Below are positions 34,472 to 43,662 of a stretch of 64,000 nt of DNA, piece by piece; the first letter of the stretch is position 1; each line of letters starts with the position of its first letter. The position numbers and the translations under genes were made by a program. The notes under the pieces were generated by a model, which was not told the origin of the DNA, ran no database searches, and worked only from the letters and a program-made list of their open reading frames with translations. Source of the stretch: Paenibacillus endophyticus (GTDB lineage Bacteria; Bacillota; Bacilli; Paenibacillales; Paenibacillaceae); assembly GCF_014192395.1 (NCBI RefSeq), contig NZ_JACHXW010000007.1, positions 207,828 to 271,827 on the forward strand, in the 5' to 3' direction.

Positions 34472-36201
34472 GATTTGCCCCCGCCTTTCATCGTGAAATG
34501 AAATATGCTTCCTTCTCCGGCTTGGCTTTCTACCCAAATGCGCCCGCCGCTTCGTTCAACGAATTGCCGGCTGACGAGAAGTCCAAGCCCTGTGCCCTTT
34601 TCTCCCAAGGTGCCCGTCAATGAGTTAAGCTGCTTATCGGCAAATAATTGACGAACCTGCTCTTCATCCATACCGACTCCGTCATCTCTTACAGAAACAA
34701 CTACCATGTCTTCCGATACCTCTGCGAGGATTTGAATGAATCCTCCCGTTTCAGTAAATTTAATCGCATTGGACAACAAGTTGCGGATAATTAATCCGAG
34801 TGCTTCCCGGTCGGCATACACGAGCGTTTCTAGGGCAACGGCATTATTCATGCGAATATGCTTGGCTTCATAACTGATGTGCAGCATTTGGCAGCAATCT
34901 TCGATAACCTCATGCAATTGCAGCATTTGAGGGCGAAGCGCCATATCCTCCCTTTGGCTTCGAAACCACTCTAACAAATTATTTGTCATTCCCAGTGTAT
35001 GACGAATCTGATCTCCCAACGTCTCTATGATATCCCGGTGTTCCTTATCGAAGCGCTCCCTATCCTCTTCCAACAGCTCAATAAGTTGGAACTGCAAGGC
35101 AAGCGGACTGCGAATGTCGTGAGATACGATTGTAAATAGTTGATCCTTCAATTGATTCAATTGTGCAATCTGCTCGAGATGCCGCTGCTTCTCCGTAATA
35201 TCGACAATAAGCGAGATGCTTCCTTGCCCTTGACGGCGCAGCATATGTAACGGGTATACGTTCACGCTGTATATTTTTCTCTCCCCACCCAGCAAGACCT
35301 CAATCTCAACATTTCCCTGCTGCATAGACTTGCACAGCTTAAGCCATTCCGGCCAAGCGTCCAATAATTCGGATATATTTTTGCCAAAAACAGCCTCGTA
35401 ACCCATTTCCGTAAACCAATCTATGGCTCTTTTGTTGCTGTCAATGATTCTCCCCGCTGCATTCGCTGTAACAATGCTCTCCTGAAGCGTATCGAGCACA
35501 ATGCTTCTCGCAATCGGAACGGTAGAGAAGAACTTGATCTGCAGCATAATAACCAGCATCAACGTACCTGTAAACCCGCAGTAAACGGTCAATGAAAGCA
35601 ACCAAGAAGACCATTCCGGATTTACAAACCTCATAATTTCAATCATGAACGGCAACATGGACAGAAGAAGCACCCACATCCCCGGCTTCCGGAAATCGTT
35701 GCGAATGCTCCTTATATACTGAAATAGAAAATAGATGCAAACGATCACAAGGCTGTAGCAAATCATAGTAAACGTCATCGAATAAATCGTCTTTGTTGTT
35801 ACTAAGTTGCCGTTATTGAGCTCAATTGTACGAAAGATTACATGTAGCTTTGGATCGAACCAAACAAGCAACGACCAAAGTGAAAATATAGCGAACACGA
35901 TTATTTTCCATAGCGGCTTTAACAGCTTGTTACGGCCAACTAGCTGATAAACGAATAGCACAGCGAAAGGTACCATTATATTAAGTGCCGTATGCTGAGC
36001 ATTACGGAAAATCAGCTTTTCCATCAATAAATCACTGTTCTTCTCCAAGATGATGCTGCTGGAGTATACCATTCTGCATACGATCAAGCCAACGAGGTAG
36101 TAGACCCCGCGCTCTCTTCTAAATCCATATACATAAATTAAAATAATGCCCATCATAATCAATGATGCAATCATAAATACGAGTTCAACAGTGGAGCTCA
36201 T
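34468..36201 (-). CDS. 7TM sensor histidine kinase with PAS domain, HK2
   Basis: The 577-residue kinase has about seven N-terminal helices, a PAS domain near 220-340 (IVTANAAGRIIDSNKRAIDW), a HisKA box (FTIVSHDIRSPLALQFQLIE) and an ATPase with RNLLSNAIKF, VRDDGVGMDEEQ and GEKGTGLGLLVSR. It is the same architecture as HK1 and clearly a paralogue. It probably phosphorylates RR2, whose start overlaps its stop codon. The leader upstream contains two copies of AAAAACGGCAAA. Confidence 0.9.
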   Translation of the reverse strand: MSSTVELVFMIASLIMMGIILIYVYGFRRERGVYYLVGLIVCRMVYSSSIILEKNSDLLMEKLIFRNAQHTALNIMVPFAVLFVYQLVGRNKLLKPLWKIIVFAIFSLWSLLVWFDPKLHVIFRTIELNNGNLVTTKTIYSMTFTMICYSLVIVCIYFLFQYIRSIRNDFRKPGMWVLLLSMLPFMIEIMRFVNPEWSSWLLSLTVYCGFTGTLMLVIMLQIKFFSTVPIARSIVLDTLQESIVTANAAGRIIDSNKRAIDWFTEMGYEAVFGKNISELLDAWPEWLKLCKSMQQGNVEIEVLLGGERKIYSVNVYPLHMLRRQGQGSISLIVDITEKQRHLEQIAQLNQLKDQLFTIVSHDIRSPLALQFQLIELLEEDRERFDKEHRDIIETLGDQIRHTLGMTNNLLEWFRSQREDMALRPQMLQLHEVIEDCCQMLHISYEAKHIRMNNAVALETLVYADREALGLIIRNLLSNAIKFTETGGFIQILAEVSEDMVVVSVRDDGVGMDEEQVRQLFADKQLNSLTGTLGEKGTGLGLLVSRQFVERSGGRIWVESQAGEGSIFHFTMKGGGKS

Positions 36202-36303
36202 GCAGGAAATCCCCTATTTCTGAAATATGATGTTTACTCCTATGAATATCGGCTTTCATTCCAGTATACGATACCATAGGGTGGAACATATCATATTTAA
36301 GGG

Positions 36304-36390
36304 AAAAACGGCAAAGTATTTGTCCAAAATTGTCAAAAATAATAATAGTTCTGGGCTGATTAGCATGCATGTGTATAAAAAAACGGCAAA
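36304..36390. repeat. Two direct repeats in the HK2 leader
   Basis: AAAAACGGCAAA occurs at 36304-36315 and 36379-36390, 75 nt apart. The minus-strand reading TTTGCCGTTTTT loosely resembles the TTTGTCATTTT core of the RR1 element, so this could be the diverged site of RR2. This is a weak call. Confidence 0.35.
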
Positions 36391-36415
36391 CTTCTATTCC
36401 TACCCTATACTTTAT

Positions 36416-36739
36416 CTATTCTCCAAAAACAGCTTTCGCAACCTGAAGTGCTGAAGCCGTGCGCGGCCATCCCGTATAAAAGGCTAGGTGCGTCATGACC
36501 TCCACCAGCTCATCTTGTGCCACCCCGTTCTCTACAGCTAATCGCAAATGATAGGTAAGCTGCTCGCTCATGCCTCCCGCCACAATCGCGGCAACCGTAA
36601 CTATGCTGCGATCCCTGAGCGATAATTGCTCCCTTCGCCAGAGATCCCCGAACAACACGTTTTCCGAATACGCGACGAATGCCGGAGCTATGTCTCCGAA
36701 CGACTCCCGTGCGCTGGACTTAAATTTCCGATGCGCCAT
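36416..36739 (-). CDS. Carboxymuconolactone decarboxylase family protein
   Basis: The 107-residue helical protein has ERFGDIAPAFVAYSENVLFG-like start and LSLRDRSIVTVAAIVAGG, then LTYHLRLAVENGVAQDELVE and YTGWPRTASALQVAKAVFGE. This is the CMD/AhpD-like family pattern. No CxxC pair is present, so it is the decarboxylase-like rather than the AhpD peroxidase type. The ATG at 36739 follows GGGGAGG and lies 1 nt after the tautomerase stop, so the two are translationally coupled. Confidence 0.88.
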   Translation of the reverse strand: MAHRKFKSSARESFGDIAPAFVAYSENVLFGDLWRREQLSLRDRSIVTVAAIVAGGMSEQLTYHLRLAVENGVAQDELVEVMTHLAFYTGWPRTASALQVAKAVFGE

Positions 36740-36740
36740 G

Positions 36741-37145
36741 TCATGCCTCCCCGGCTGTTCGTTGCAGCATTTGGGCGATTCCGTTGCCGAACGACCAATC
36801 CTCGAACTCCGTATCGACAAGAACGATGAAGATATCTTCTTTCCGCATGGGAAGCCTCTTTGATAATTGTTCAGCCAAGCAACCGTAAAAACTTTCTTTC
36901 TGCCTCGTCGTTCTGCCGGACTTGAGCGTAATTTGAATGTAGAGCAGTGCATCGCTTCGTTCAATGTTTAAATACTGTTTGCTGTAATAGAATTGCCCTG
37001 CTTGATGGGCATGGAACACCTGGAACAGATCGTCTTCCGGCACATTGAAATGTTGAACCAGCGCGCCCATAATCGAGCAGCTGATTCGCTCCAATTGCTT
37101 GTTATCATACAAATGCTCCAAGTAGCTAACCCTAACAAATGGCAT
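36741..37145 (-). CDS. Tautomerase family protein
   Basis: The 134-residue protein begins MPFVRVSY. After methionine removal, Pro1 is the catalytic base of tautomerase/4-oxalocrotonate enzymes. The two beta-alpha-beta halves are visible, with LYIQITLKSGRTTRQKESFY in the second. It acts on enol/keto tautomers in aromatic-ring degradation-like reactions. The ATG at 37145 has AAGGAG upstream. It is coded with a CMD protein and divergent from a LysR gene, a typical arrangement for a small inducible catabolic unit. Confidence 0.85.
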   Translation of the reverse strand: MPFVRVSYLEHLYDNKQLERISCSIMGALVQHFNVPEDDLFQVFHAHQAGQFYYSKQYLNIERSDALLYIQITLKSGRTTRQKESFYGCLAEQLSKRLPMRKEDIFIVLVDTEFEDWSFGNGIAQMLQRTAGEA

Positions 37146-37253
37146 AGTCACCACTCCTTCATTAAGATAGCTTTATTTTACTTGGCTTTTTATTATTTAT
37201 ATAATTGAATAAGATGATAATCTTCATCCATTATTTCGATCGAGGTGATTGAA

Positions 37254-38138
37254 TTGGATTTAAGAGAGATGGTTGCTTTCCAAACGATACTTGAAGAGGG
37301 AACCTTCTCCCGGGCAGCCCAAAAATTAAATTATGCGCAATCGACTATAACGAATCAAATTCAACGTTTGGAGAAGCACATTGGCGTGCAGCTATTCAAA
37401 CGGGGCTGGGACGCGGAATTAACGAGCGCCGGTCGAGTGCTTGCGGCAGAAATCGGCAAGCTCATTCAACATTGGAACGATGTATCCGAACTAGCCAAGG
37501 GTCTGCAGCAAGACGAGATAGGCAGCCTGCGGATCGGAGGAATCGAGTCCATAATGGATGGCGTTCTTCCGAATGCCTTGCGAGCCTTTCATGCGCATAA
37601 GCCTAAAATGACCTGTCAAATTGCTATGGGGAATACCGACTATTTATCGCGATTGATCCTTCAAGACGAGCTTGATTTCGCTATTTGCGGTGAGCCTGCC
37701 GATGGGGCTTCTTTTTATTTTGAACCTTTGTTTCAAGAGAAAATTAGTTTTGTCGTAGACCGTAAACATCCGCTTTGTGAAAAAGTTGATATTTCCTTCC
37801 TGGATATTCTAGGTTACTCCGTTATAACCGGAGGGCCTACTTGCCTCTATTATTTGTATTTGGCTAAGCAGCTTTCCAGATATGAAGCAGCGCCGCCTCG
37901 TCTAAACACAGTTAGCCAGATTTCTGCAATCCCGCATTTCATTAAGCAAACGCTCGACGTCGGTGTCGTGCTGGCTTCAACTCTCCTAATCCCCGAGGTA
38001 AAGAGAATTGATGTCGAATTACAGGATCCTTTTATTCTCGTAGGCTTATTGCAGCCTCGTGGCAGAGCGTATCCGTCTGCATCCTCCAAGGAGCTTCTCA
38101 TATCGATTATAAGGGAAGAGATCGGATCTCCAAGTTAA
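37254..38138 (+). CDS. LysR family transcriptional regulator
   Basis: The 294-residue protein has the LysR winged HTH (MVAFQTILEEGTFSRAAQKL, NYAQSTITNQIQRLEKHIG) and a periplasmic-binding-like effector domain. The likely start is TTG 37254, with AGGTGAT 5 nt upstream; GTG 37245 is the alternative. It is divergent from the tautomerase-CMD operon and presumably activates it when a ring-derived acid binds. Confidence 0.9.
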   Translation: MDLREMVAFQTILEEGTFSRAAQKLNYAQSTITNQIQRLEKHIGVQLFKRGWDAELTSAGRVLAAEIGKLIQHWNDVSELAKGLQQDEIGSLRIGGIESIMDGVLPNALRAFHAHKPKMTCQIAMGNTDYLSRLILQDELDFAICGEPADGASFYFEPLFQEKISFVVDRKHPLCEKVDISFLDILGYSVITGGPTCLYYLYLAKQLSRYEAAPPRLNTVSQISAIPHFIKQTLDVGVVLASTLLIPEVKRIDVELQDPFILVGLLQPRGRAYPSASSKELLISIIREEIGSPS

Positions 38139-38151
38139 GAGCAGCGAACAC

Positions 38152-38187
38152 AAAAAAGAACATTCCCCCTATGGAAATGTTCTTAGA
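38152..38187 (+). terminator. Terminator of the LysR gene
   Basis: AAGAACATTCC pairs with GGAAATGTTCTT with one bulge, preceded by A6. The T-run is short. Confidence 0.6.
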
Positions 38188-38268
38188 ACATGCAATGTTC
38201 AGAAGCCTTTATGCGTAGTAAACGATTGTTTTGCCGACTTCATGCTAATGTGCGCTATGCTGATTCGC

Positions 38269-39120
38269 TTATTTTTGGGGAACCATATTGTTGTAAATGT
38301 TCGTTGCATTCACTTTTCCTGTACCGACATCCTCAGTCGTAAATCCGGACACAATATTGCCGACTTTGAATTCTTTTTGCAGCAGCTCTTCAGATGGCTC
38401 AGCAGCCGTCGGGCCTCCGATTCCAAGTTCGGTATCTGGCGTTACCGTTACCCACAAATCGCCAACCTTGAAGCTATTTCCGTCTACGCTTACTTCCGTA
38501 ATCACGCCTTCAATATTGACTGCCGCTTTGCCTGTAGTTGGCGGGTTCACGCCAGCGTCCTTCTGCGGAGCCATGTTGTTGTAGATCACATCTGCAGTGA
38601 CTTTGCCGGTGCTGACATCCTGAGAAGTGTATCCAGTCACGATATTGCCGACTTTGAACTCTTTCTGCAGCAGCTCTTCGGAGGGCTCAGCAGCTGTTGG
38701 TCCTTTAATTCCCAATTCGGTTTCTGGAGCTACTGTTACCCACAAATCGCCTACTTTGAAGCTTTTACCATCTGCGCTTACTTCAGAGATGACACCTTCA
38801 ATATTGACCGACGCCTTACCCGAAATCGGAGGCTGTGTTATGCCAGTCGTAGGCTGAGGTGTTACAGTCGGGGCATTCTGGTTCATGGTGAAAATACTAA
38901 CCGACAATACCGCACAAGCTGCAATTCCGACTGTCCAACCCGCTAATGTTTTTTTCTTTGCTCTTTCCATTTTAAACCGCTCCTTTTGATTGCTATGATT
39001 GGTTTCAGTTGTTTGAGTTGTCTTGTCCAATTCCTGCATTAGCTTCTGATAGGTCTCTTCTTTGAAATCCTCACTTGTTTTCACACGGGACATTGCGGAT
39101 TTATAAACAGATTTCTTCAT
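38269..39120 (-). CDS. Membrane anti-sigma-like protein with duplicated DUF5666-like domain
   Basis: The 283-residue protein has a charged cytoplasmic N-terminus of about 65 residues, one transmembrane helix (TLAGWTVGIAACAVLSVSIF) and two nearly identical outside repeats. Each is about 80 residues: VNIEGVISEVSADGKSFKVG and VNIEGVITEVSVDGNSFKVG, both ending in YNNMAPQK or YNNMVPQK. The repeats resemble DUF5666 (OB-like) units. The ATG at 39120 (GGAGG 8 nt upstream) lies inside the sigma gene, overlapping it by 20 nt, so it is the coupled anti-sigma factor. The repeat DNA is also very similar, a sign of recent duplication. Confidence 0.75.
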   Translation of the reverse strand: MKKSVYKSAMSRVKTSEDFKEETYQKLMQELDKTTQTTETNHSNQKERFKMERAKKKTLAGWTVGIAACAVLSVSIFTMNQNAPTVTPQPTTGITQPPISGKASVNIEGVISEVSADGKSFKVGDLWVTVAPETELGIKGPTAAEPSEELLQKEFKVGNIVTGYTSQDVSTGKVTADVIYNNMAPQKDAGVNPPTTGKAAVNIEGVITEVSVDGNSFKVGDLWVTVTPDTELGIGGPTAAEPSEELLQKEFKVGNIVSGFTTEDVGTGKVNATNIYNNMVPQK

Positions 39121-39598
39121 CCTCAAGGCCTCCAATCTTCTCTTTTAAGATTAACCGTCCTCTTGCCAGCCATGTTCCCACCGTTGCAGGCTTAGATTGC
39201 AAAATAGCTGCAATTTCCTGAATGGAATATCCTTCGTAATAGTGCAAATGTATCGGAATGCGATATTTCTTGTCCAAGGCCAGTACGGCCTGCAAAACAT
39301 CATTTTCTTCCCTCGGGAGGTAGCTCAAATCTTCGGGAACAGGGTTCCTGCTTTTGAACCATCCGGTTTTAAGCATATTTTTGCTTTTGTTAATGGTCGT
39401 ACGAATCAGCCATGCTTTTTCGTGTTCGCTATTTTCAAATACAGGGCGCTTCTGCAAGTAGGCGAGAAATACTTCCTGTGCCACTTCTTCCGCGTCAGCT
39501 ATATTTTTCAAGTATGCAAAGGCAATTTTAATTAAGCTTTGTGAATGTAGATCCAAGGCCTGCCGCACAGATTCATTGAGCTCTAATGAATTGTACAC
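39101..39598 (-). CDS. ECF sigma factor
   Basis: The 165-residue protein has sigma region 2 (SLIKIAFAYLKNIADAEEVA, QEVFLAYLQKRP, HEKAWLIRTTINKSKNML) and region 4 (LALDKKYRIPIHLHYYEGYS, IQEIAAILQSKPATVGTWLA). GTG 39598 with GGGGG five to seven nt upstream is a better start than GTG 39616. It forms a coupled operon with the anti-sigma-like gene, and is the second such pair in the window. Confidence 0.88.
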   Translation of the reverse strand: MYNSLELNESVRQALDLHSQSLIKIAFAYLKNIADAEEVAQEVFLAYLQKRPVFENSEHEKAWLIRTTINKSKNMLKTGWFKSRNPVPEDLSYLPREENDVLQAVLALDKKYRIPIHLHYYEGYSIQEIAAILQSKPATVGTWLARGRLILKEKIGGLEDEEICL

Positions 39599-39635
39599 CT
39601 CAGCACCCCCTTTCACTATGAATACAACTGAGAAC

Positions 39636-39971
39636 CCTCATATTTTTCGTTGCGGAAAATATTTTTTTAGCATACGGCTATTTCCATTAAAATAAACGTT
39701 TGGCTGGAAGGAAAACAACCAGATTATCCGCTCCATACGGCTGCACAACCATTTTTTATCTATAGACGCAAAAAAAGCGCAAAAGATACACAAGTGTCCT
39801 TCGGCGCTCCATTTACTTTCAATTAAACCTTTTCACCGAGACCAAAGCAGCAGCGAGTGTGGGTACAAACAATACGCTTGCGGCCATAGCAGTAAGCTTG
39901 CCCATTCGCCTGCGACTAGAAAACGAAGCATAGCCCCGCTACTTGGATCTTGGTCTGCATTCAAGCTGCGT
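39636..39971. other. Gene-free stretch with a possible small remnant
   Basis: No complete gene is seen in these 336 nt. On the minus strand near 39832-39950 a 39-codon stretch reads RRRMGKLTAMAASVLFVPTL and ends LVSVKRFN, which has the feel of a lost membrane-protein end, with its upstream part in another frame. It is too short to name. Confidence 0.3.
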
Positions 39972-41708
39972 TCAAGAATCCCAAATTATACTGATCACTG
40001 TGCCTTGGCCCATTCTCGAGTTGACTTGGATCCGCCCACCCATTGCATGTACCAGCTCTTTGGTAACAGCCATTCCAAGACCGCTGCCCTCCACTTCGCT
40101 ATCCGTGTTCGTTCCGCGGTAATAACGGTCGAATAGTCGATCCATTGTCTGCTCGTCAATCCCCTGGCCGTTGTCCCGAAAGTACATTCGCCATCCCTTT
40201 TCCGAGAACTTAACCAATTCAATGTCTATCCTGGTGCCTGGCGGATTATGTATAAGCCCATTGGCAACAATATTTTCAATGATCCGATCAAACCATGGCC
40301 TGTAAACGGCAGCAAAAATAGGTACGGACGGCGTAGAACAATGAACCGTTCTATCTTCATATGCCGGATACGCAGCAGCCCGCGAGACAGATTCGGTTAA
40401 TAGCATGCCAATGTCCATTGACTCGAACGAAACATGCATTTCACCGCTTCTAAGCCGGTACGTTAGCGCTAGATCATTGATGAGTTTGTCCATATACGCC
40501 GTCTTCTCCAATATCGTTGACGCAAACCGCCGTACCTCCTCCTCGGACCAGCTATATTTCTCAGCCTCCAGCATATGCGCGTACCCTTGTATAGAAGCAA
40601 GCGGCGTCTTCATATCATGCGTAACGCCTGCGATCCACTCTTCTCTGTTCCGCTGGGTTTGCTCCGCGGCATTGCTCCCTGCATGAAGCCTTACAGCAAG
40701 TGCATGAATGGATTCTATGACTTCTTCAAAGATGCGGTACTTGCGCTTCCAATTCCCCTTGCTGTTTCTGCTTTTCCCGTTGCTATCCTCGGTATAATCG
40801 CCTTGCCCCAGCCTTTGTATCCACCCAAGCATATAAAGAATTGGCGTTCCAAACCGGTTTGCGTACCAGAGGGAAAGCAGGATAAACACGATAAATGATG
40901 AGAAAAGAAAAGCGGCAATTCCGATGATTATAACCTGGACTTCCGATTGTACAAACGGGGCAAGACCTGCTTGATTTTCGGTTTTGCTCATTGGATATTG
41001 AATAACCCAAGTCAGACCAGTCTTACTCTGATATTGCGTATCCATAGCTGTGCCGTAATAAACCTGATTATGGGCTCTCATTGCTAATTCCTGCAGCGTA
41101 TAAGATGTCATAGCATCTGCAGGCTTCTTCCAAGCTGCGATCTCCGTTCCTTCACGGTCAAGCACTTGAACAAAGCCACCTATTTTATTTAGCAAATCCA
41201 CCGAGCTGTCTGTAAATACAATCGTACGGTCCACGATATGTCCATCATCAATAATCCGTTGGAGCAAATCCTCTGTTTTGGACCGTGAGCCATAAAGCAA
41301 CGTATATAAATGCCCATCCTTTTCTTGAATCCACAGCCCTAGCTTATAGGGAAACGGCTCGTTGCCAATCCAGTAATCGATGAGTTGCCCAGGTAAATAA
41401 CGAGCTGGCAAGTCATTCGGAGTATTAAAGGACTGAAGGACATTACCCTTCCCATCCAGACTTTGCAGCCAACCTCCGTCATCCCGAAGCTGCTGCAGCA
41501 GCTTCGGATCTACGATTAGCCCTTGCGAGTCAATGCCCGCTCCCGAGATCAGACGCGATAATCCTATTGGGGCAAAATTTCGGCTAACCTCAATAGCTTC
41601 GAACTCCCCCAGCATCCATACCACAATGACTGCAGCTAAAAGTACCAGCATTGCCCCAGCGGCTGCCATTTGCAGCGCAAATCTTATCGCCAGTCTTTTA
41701 CGAATCAC
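39972..41708 (-). CDS. Sensor histidine kinase HK3 with large extracytoplasmic domain
   Basis: The 578-residue kinase has two transmembrane helices (MAAAGAMLVLLAAVIVVWML; IIIGIAAFLFSSFIVFILLS) enclosing about 210 extracellular residues. A HisKA box follows (WIAGVTHDMKTPLASIQGYA) and an ATPase with ENIVANGLIHNP, FRDNGQGIDEQ and EGSGLGMAVTKEL. Its start overlaps the RR3 stop by 11 nt. The M23 lipoprotein gene is divergent from RR3, so the system may watch the cell wall, but no ligand domain is recognisable. Confidence 0.9.
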   Translation of the reverse strand: MIRKRLAIRFALQMAAAGAMLVLLAAVIVVWMLGEFEAIEVSRNFAPIGLSRLISGAGIDSQGLIVDPKLLQQLRDDGGWLQSLDGKGNVLQSFNTPNDLPARYLPGQLIDYWIGNEPFPYKLGLWIQEKDGHLYTLLYGSRSKTEDLLQRIIDDGHIVDRTIVFTDSSVDLLNKIGGFVQVLDREGTEIAAWKKPADAMTSYTLQELAMRAHNQVYYGTAMDTQYQSKTGLTWVIQYPMSKTENQAGLAPFVQSEVQVIIIGIAAFLFSSFIVFILLSLWYANRFGTPILYMLGWIQRLGQGDYTEDSNGKSRNSKGNWKRKYRIFEEVIESIHALAVRLHAGSNAAEQTQRNREEWIAGVTHDMKTPLASIQGYAHMLEAEKYSWSEEEVRRFASTILEKTAYMDKLINDLALTYRLRSGEMHVSFESMDIGMLLTESVSRAAAYPAYEDRTVHCSTPSVPIFAAVYRPWFDRIIENIVANGLIHNPPGTRIDIELVKFSEKGWRMYFRDNGQGIDEQTMDRLFDRYYRGTNTDSEVEGSGLGMAVTKELVHAMGGRIQVNSRMGQGTVISIIWDS

Positions 41709-42423
41709 CTGAATCTTCTCCTTGCGGCAGGATTAGCTTATAGCCCATTCCTCTAACATTAACAAGGTACTGCGGCTTTGACGGGTCTCGCTCAATTCTC
41801 TCCCGTATGCGATGAATATGGACCATGACGGTATTGTCATCACTGTACATTTCCTCTCCCCATACTCGTTCATAAAGCTCGCTCTTGCTGAATATCCGGT
41901 TAGGATGCTCACAGAAAAACAAGAGAAGCTGGAAAACGAGTGCCGGACAAGGCGATACACGACCTTCTACCGTCAGTGTTGCTTCAGATGCGTCTAATTG
42001 AAAGCGGCCAATCTTAAAAATCCGGGAGGGCTGGTGATTTTGCAGACGACTCTGCAAGTACCTGCGCAGCTGGGCTTGCATTCTTGCAACAACCTCGAGT
42101 GGATTAAAAGGCTTGGTTATGTAATCATCCCCGCCGACGGCAAACCCCGTAAGCTTATCGAAATCTGAAGTTCTGGCCGTTAGGAACAAGATTGGCGCAT
42201 CCGTAGTGCGACGTATAAACGGACAAATGTCCAGACCGCTTCGACCGGGCATCGTAACATCAAGAAGCACAATATCATACCGTTTACGTTCACATGAGGC
42301 AAGCGCCGATTCACCGTCAAAAAAAGTGTCGATATGAGAAAAACCTTCTTTGCGCAAAACGGTCTCCATGATATCTACAATTGCACGTTCATCATCAACA
42401 ATGAGTATATTAACGTTCTTCAT
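41698..42423 (-). CDS. OmpR/PhoB family response regulator RR3
   Basis: The 241-residue protein has a receiver (ILIVDDERAIVDIMETVL, Asp in IVLLDVTMPGRSG, TKPFNP) and an OmpR winged helix (FSKSELYERVWGEEMYSDDN, TVMVHIHRIRERIE, VNVRGMGYKL). ATG 42423 is chosen with GGGGTGAT upstream. It is cotranscribed with HK3 and divergent from the M23 peptidase gene. Confidence 0.92.
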   Translation of the reverse strand: MKNVNILIVDDERAIVDIMETVLRKEGFSHIDTFFDGESALASCERKRYDIVLLDVTMPGRSGLDICPFIRRTTDAPILFLTARTSDFDKLTGFAVGGDDYITKPFNPLEVVARMQAQLRRYLQSRLQNHQPSRIFKIGRFQLDASEATLTVEGRVSPCPALVFQLLLFFCEHPNRIFSKSELYERVWGEEMYSDDNTVMVHIHRIRERIERDPSKPQYLVNVRGMGYKLILPQGEDSGDS

Positions 42424-42618
42424 TACCATCACCCCAACAAAAGATATGTTTATTCTATCATGTGTAGATTGCCATACGGGAAATGGAATCTTAACGCAGC
42501 CTTAATTTTCAACCATAATTGCAAATCATGTTTAACTGGAATTTATTTTCGGTTAGAGGCGGCGTAAGTTTCATGCATTATACTGACCTAAGACATTAGA
42601 AAGGGGGACATTCTTGAG

Positions 42619-43647
42619 ATGAAGAAGAGCAAAGCAGGACATATATCCCACCCGGGAGCTATCATCATAACTGCGTTCACATGCATGCTGATTCTGGCAA
42701 GCTGCATCAGCGATGGCGAAAGGAATAAGGAGGCGAATAGCGTGACCGCTCAAAAAGAAGAGATAAAGGATAGCCTGAAGCGAATTGGCGGAGAGGACAT
42801 TGCAACTGCATTACTTGCGGGTGAATATGAACGTTTATATACTCAGTTTAGCAATCCGTTGAAAGACGTCGTCACGCTTAAAGACTTCCGTTCCATGGGC
42901 CAAGACTTCGTATCCGACATTCATTCATTCAAGCTCACATCGAAATTGCAGCTTAATGGCCAGGAATCCATCGTTTGGGACGGCCAAACGGGGAATAAAG
43001 GATTGACGGCAGCCATAGATGAGAAAGGGACAATCAACGGTATCCAGATTATTCAGCATTCCTCATATCCGCAGACCGATGAAGCCTATTCCAAGACGGA
43101 ATTCCATTTCCCTTTTCAAGGAGAATGGCTTGTTTTCTGGGGAGGAAAAAATACATTTATCAACTACCACTACGAGTACGAACCCGTTCGCTATGCATAC
43201 GACTTTGTGGTAGAAAAAAACAGTTATTCCTATGAGGGTGATCCAACCGTTAACGAAAGCTACTATGCCTTCGATGAAGATGTTCTGGCACCAGCTGAGG
43301 GTGTGGTGGCAGCAGCAGTTGATGGTATATTGGATAACGATCCCGTAGGCACAGTTAATGAAGATCAGCCTGCAGGAAATATGGTCACGATACGGCATAG
43401 CAATGGGGAATATAGTACGATTGCCCATCTGAAAAAAGGCTCCGTAACAGTGAAAACGGGGGATACCGTTGCTGCGGGACAGCTCATCGGGAAATGCGGC
43501 AATTCGGGAAACTCTACAGAGCCCCATATCCATTTTCAAGCATCTGCCCCAGCGGATGAAGCAAATCATGCTACCATTCCGATCTTATTCAAGGACCATA
43601 TACAGCCGATTCGCGGTGATAAGGTGACGGGATCTATCCATTCATAA
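42619..43647 (+). CDS. M23 metallopeptidase-like lipoprotein with DUF3887-like domain
   Basis: The 342-residue protein has a lipoprotein signal (IIITAFTCMLILASC, Cys about 30). A DUF3887-like region follows (IATALLAGEYERLYTQFSNP, VTLKDFRSMGQ), then a C-terminal M23/LytM domain. Zinc and catalytic residues seen are the Asp in VRYAYDFVVE, the His in STIAHLKKGSV and HIH in STEPHIHFQAS. The first zinc His of canonical LytM (HxxxD) is replaced by Arg, a variation found in the AYDF-type M23 subgroup. It probably cuts or senses peptidoglycan outside the membrane. It is divergent from RR3-HK3, and a hydrolase gene follows 15 nt downstream. Confidence 0.82.
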   Translation: MKKSKAGHISHPGAIIITAFTCMLILASCISDGERNKEANSVTAQKEEIKDSLKRIGGEDIATALLAGEYERLYTQFSNPLKDVVTLKDFRSMGQDFVSDIHSFKLTSKLQLNGQESIVWDGQTGNKGLTAAIDEKGTINGIQIIQHSSYPQTDEAYSKTEFHFPFQGEWLVFWGGKNTFINYHYEYEPVRYAYDFVVEKNSYSYEGDPTVNESYYAFDEDVLAPAEGVVAAAVDGILDNDPVGTVNEDQPAGNMVTIRHSNGEYSTIAHLKKGSVTVKTGDTVAAGQLIGKCGNSGNSTEPHIHFQASAPADEANHATIPILFKDHIQPIRGDKVTGSIHS

Positions 43648-43662
43648 TAAAAAGGTGGCACT

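Noticed and set aside
36202..36415. A fourth full copy of the 29-nt element before HK2
   Set aside because: Only a loose TTTGCCGTTTTT similarity is present. The three GTC half sites and the GTCATT core are missing.
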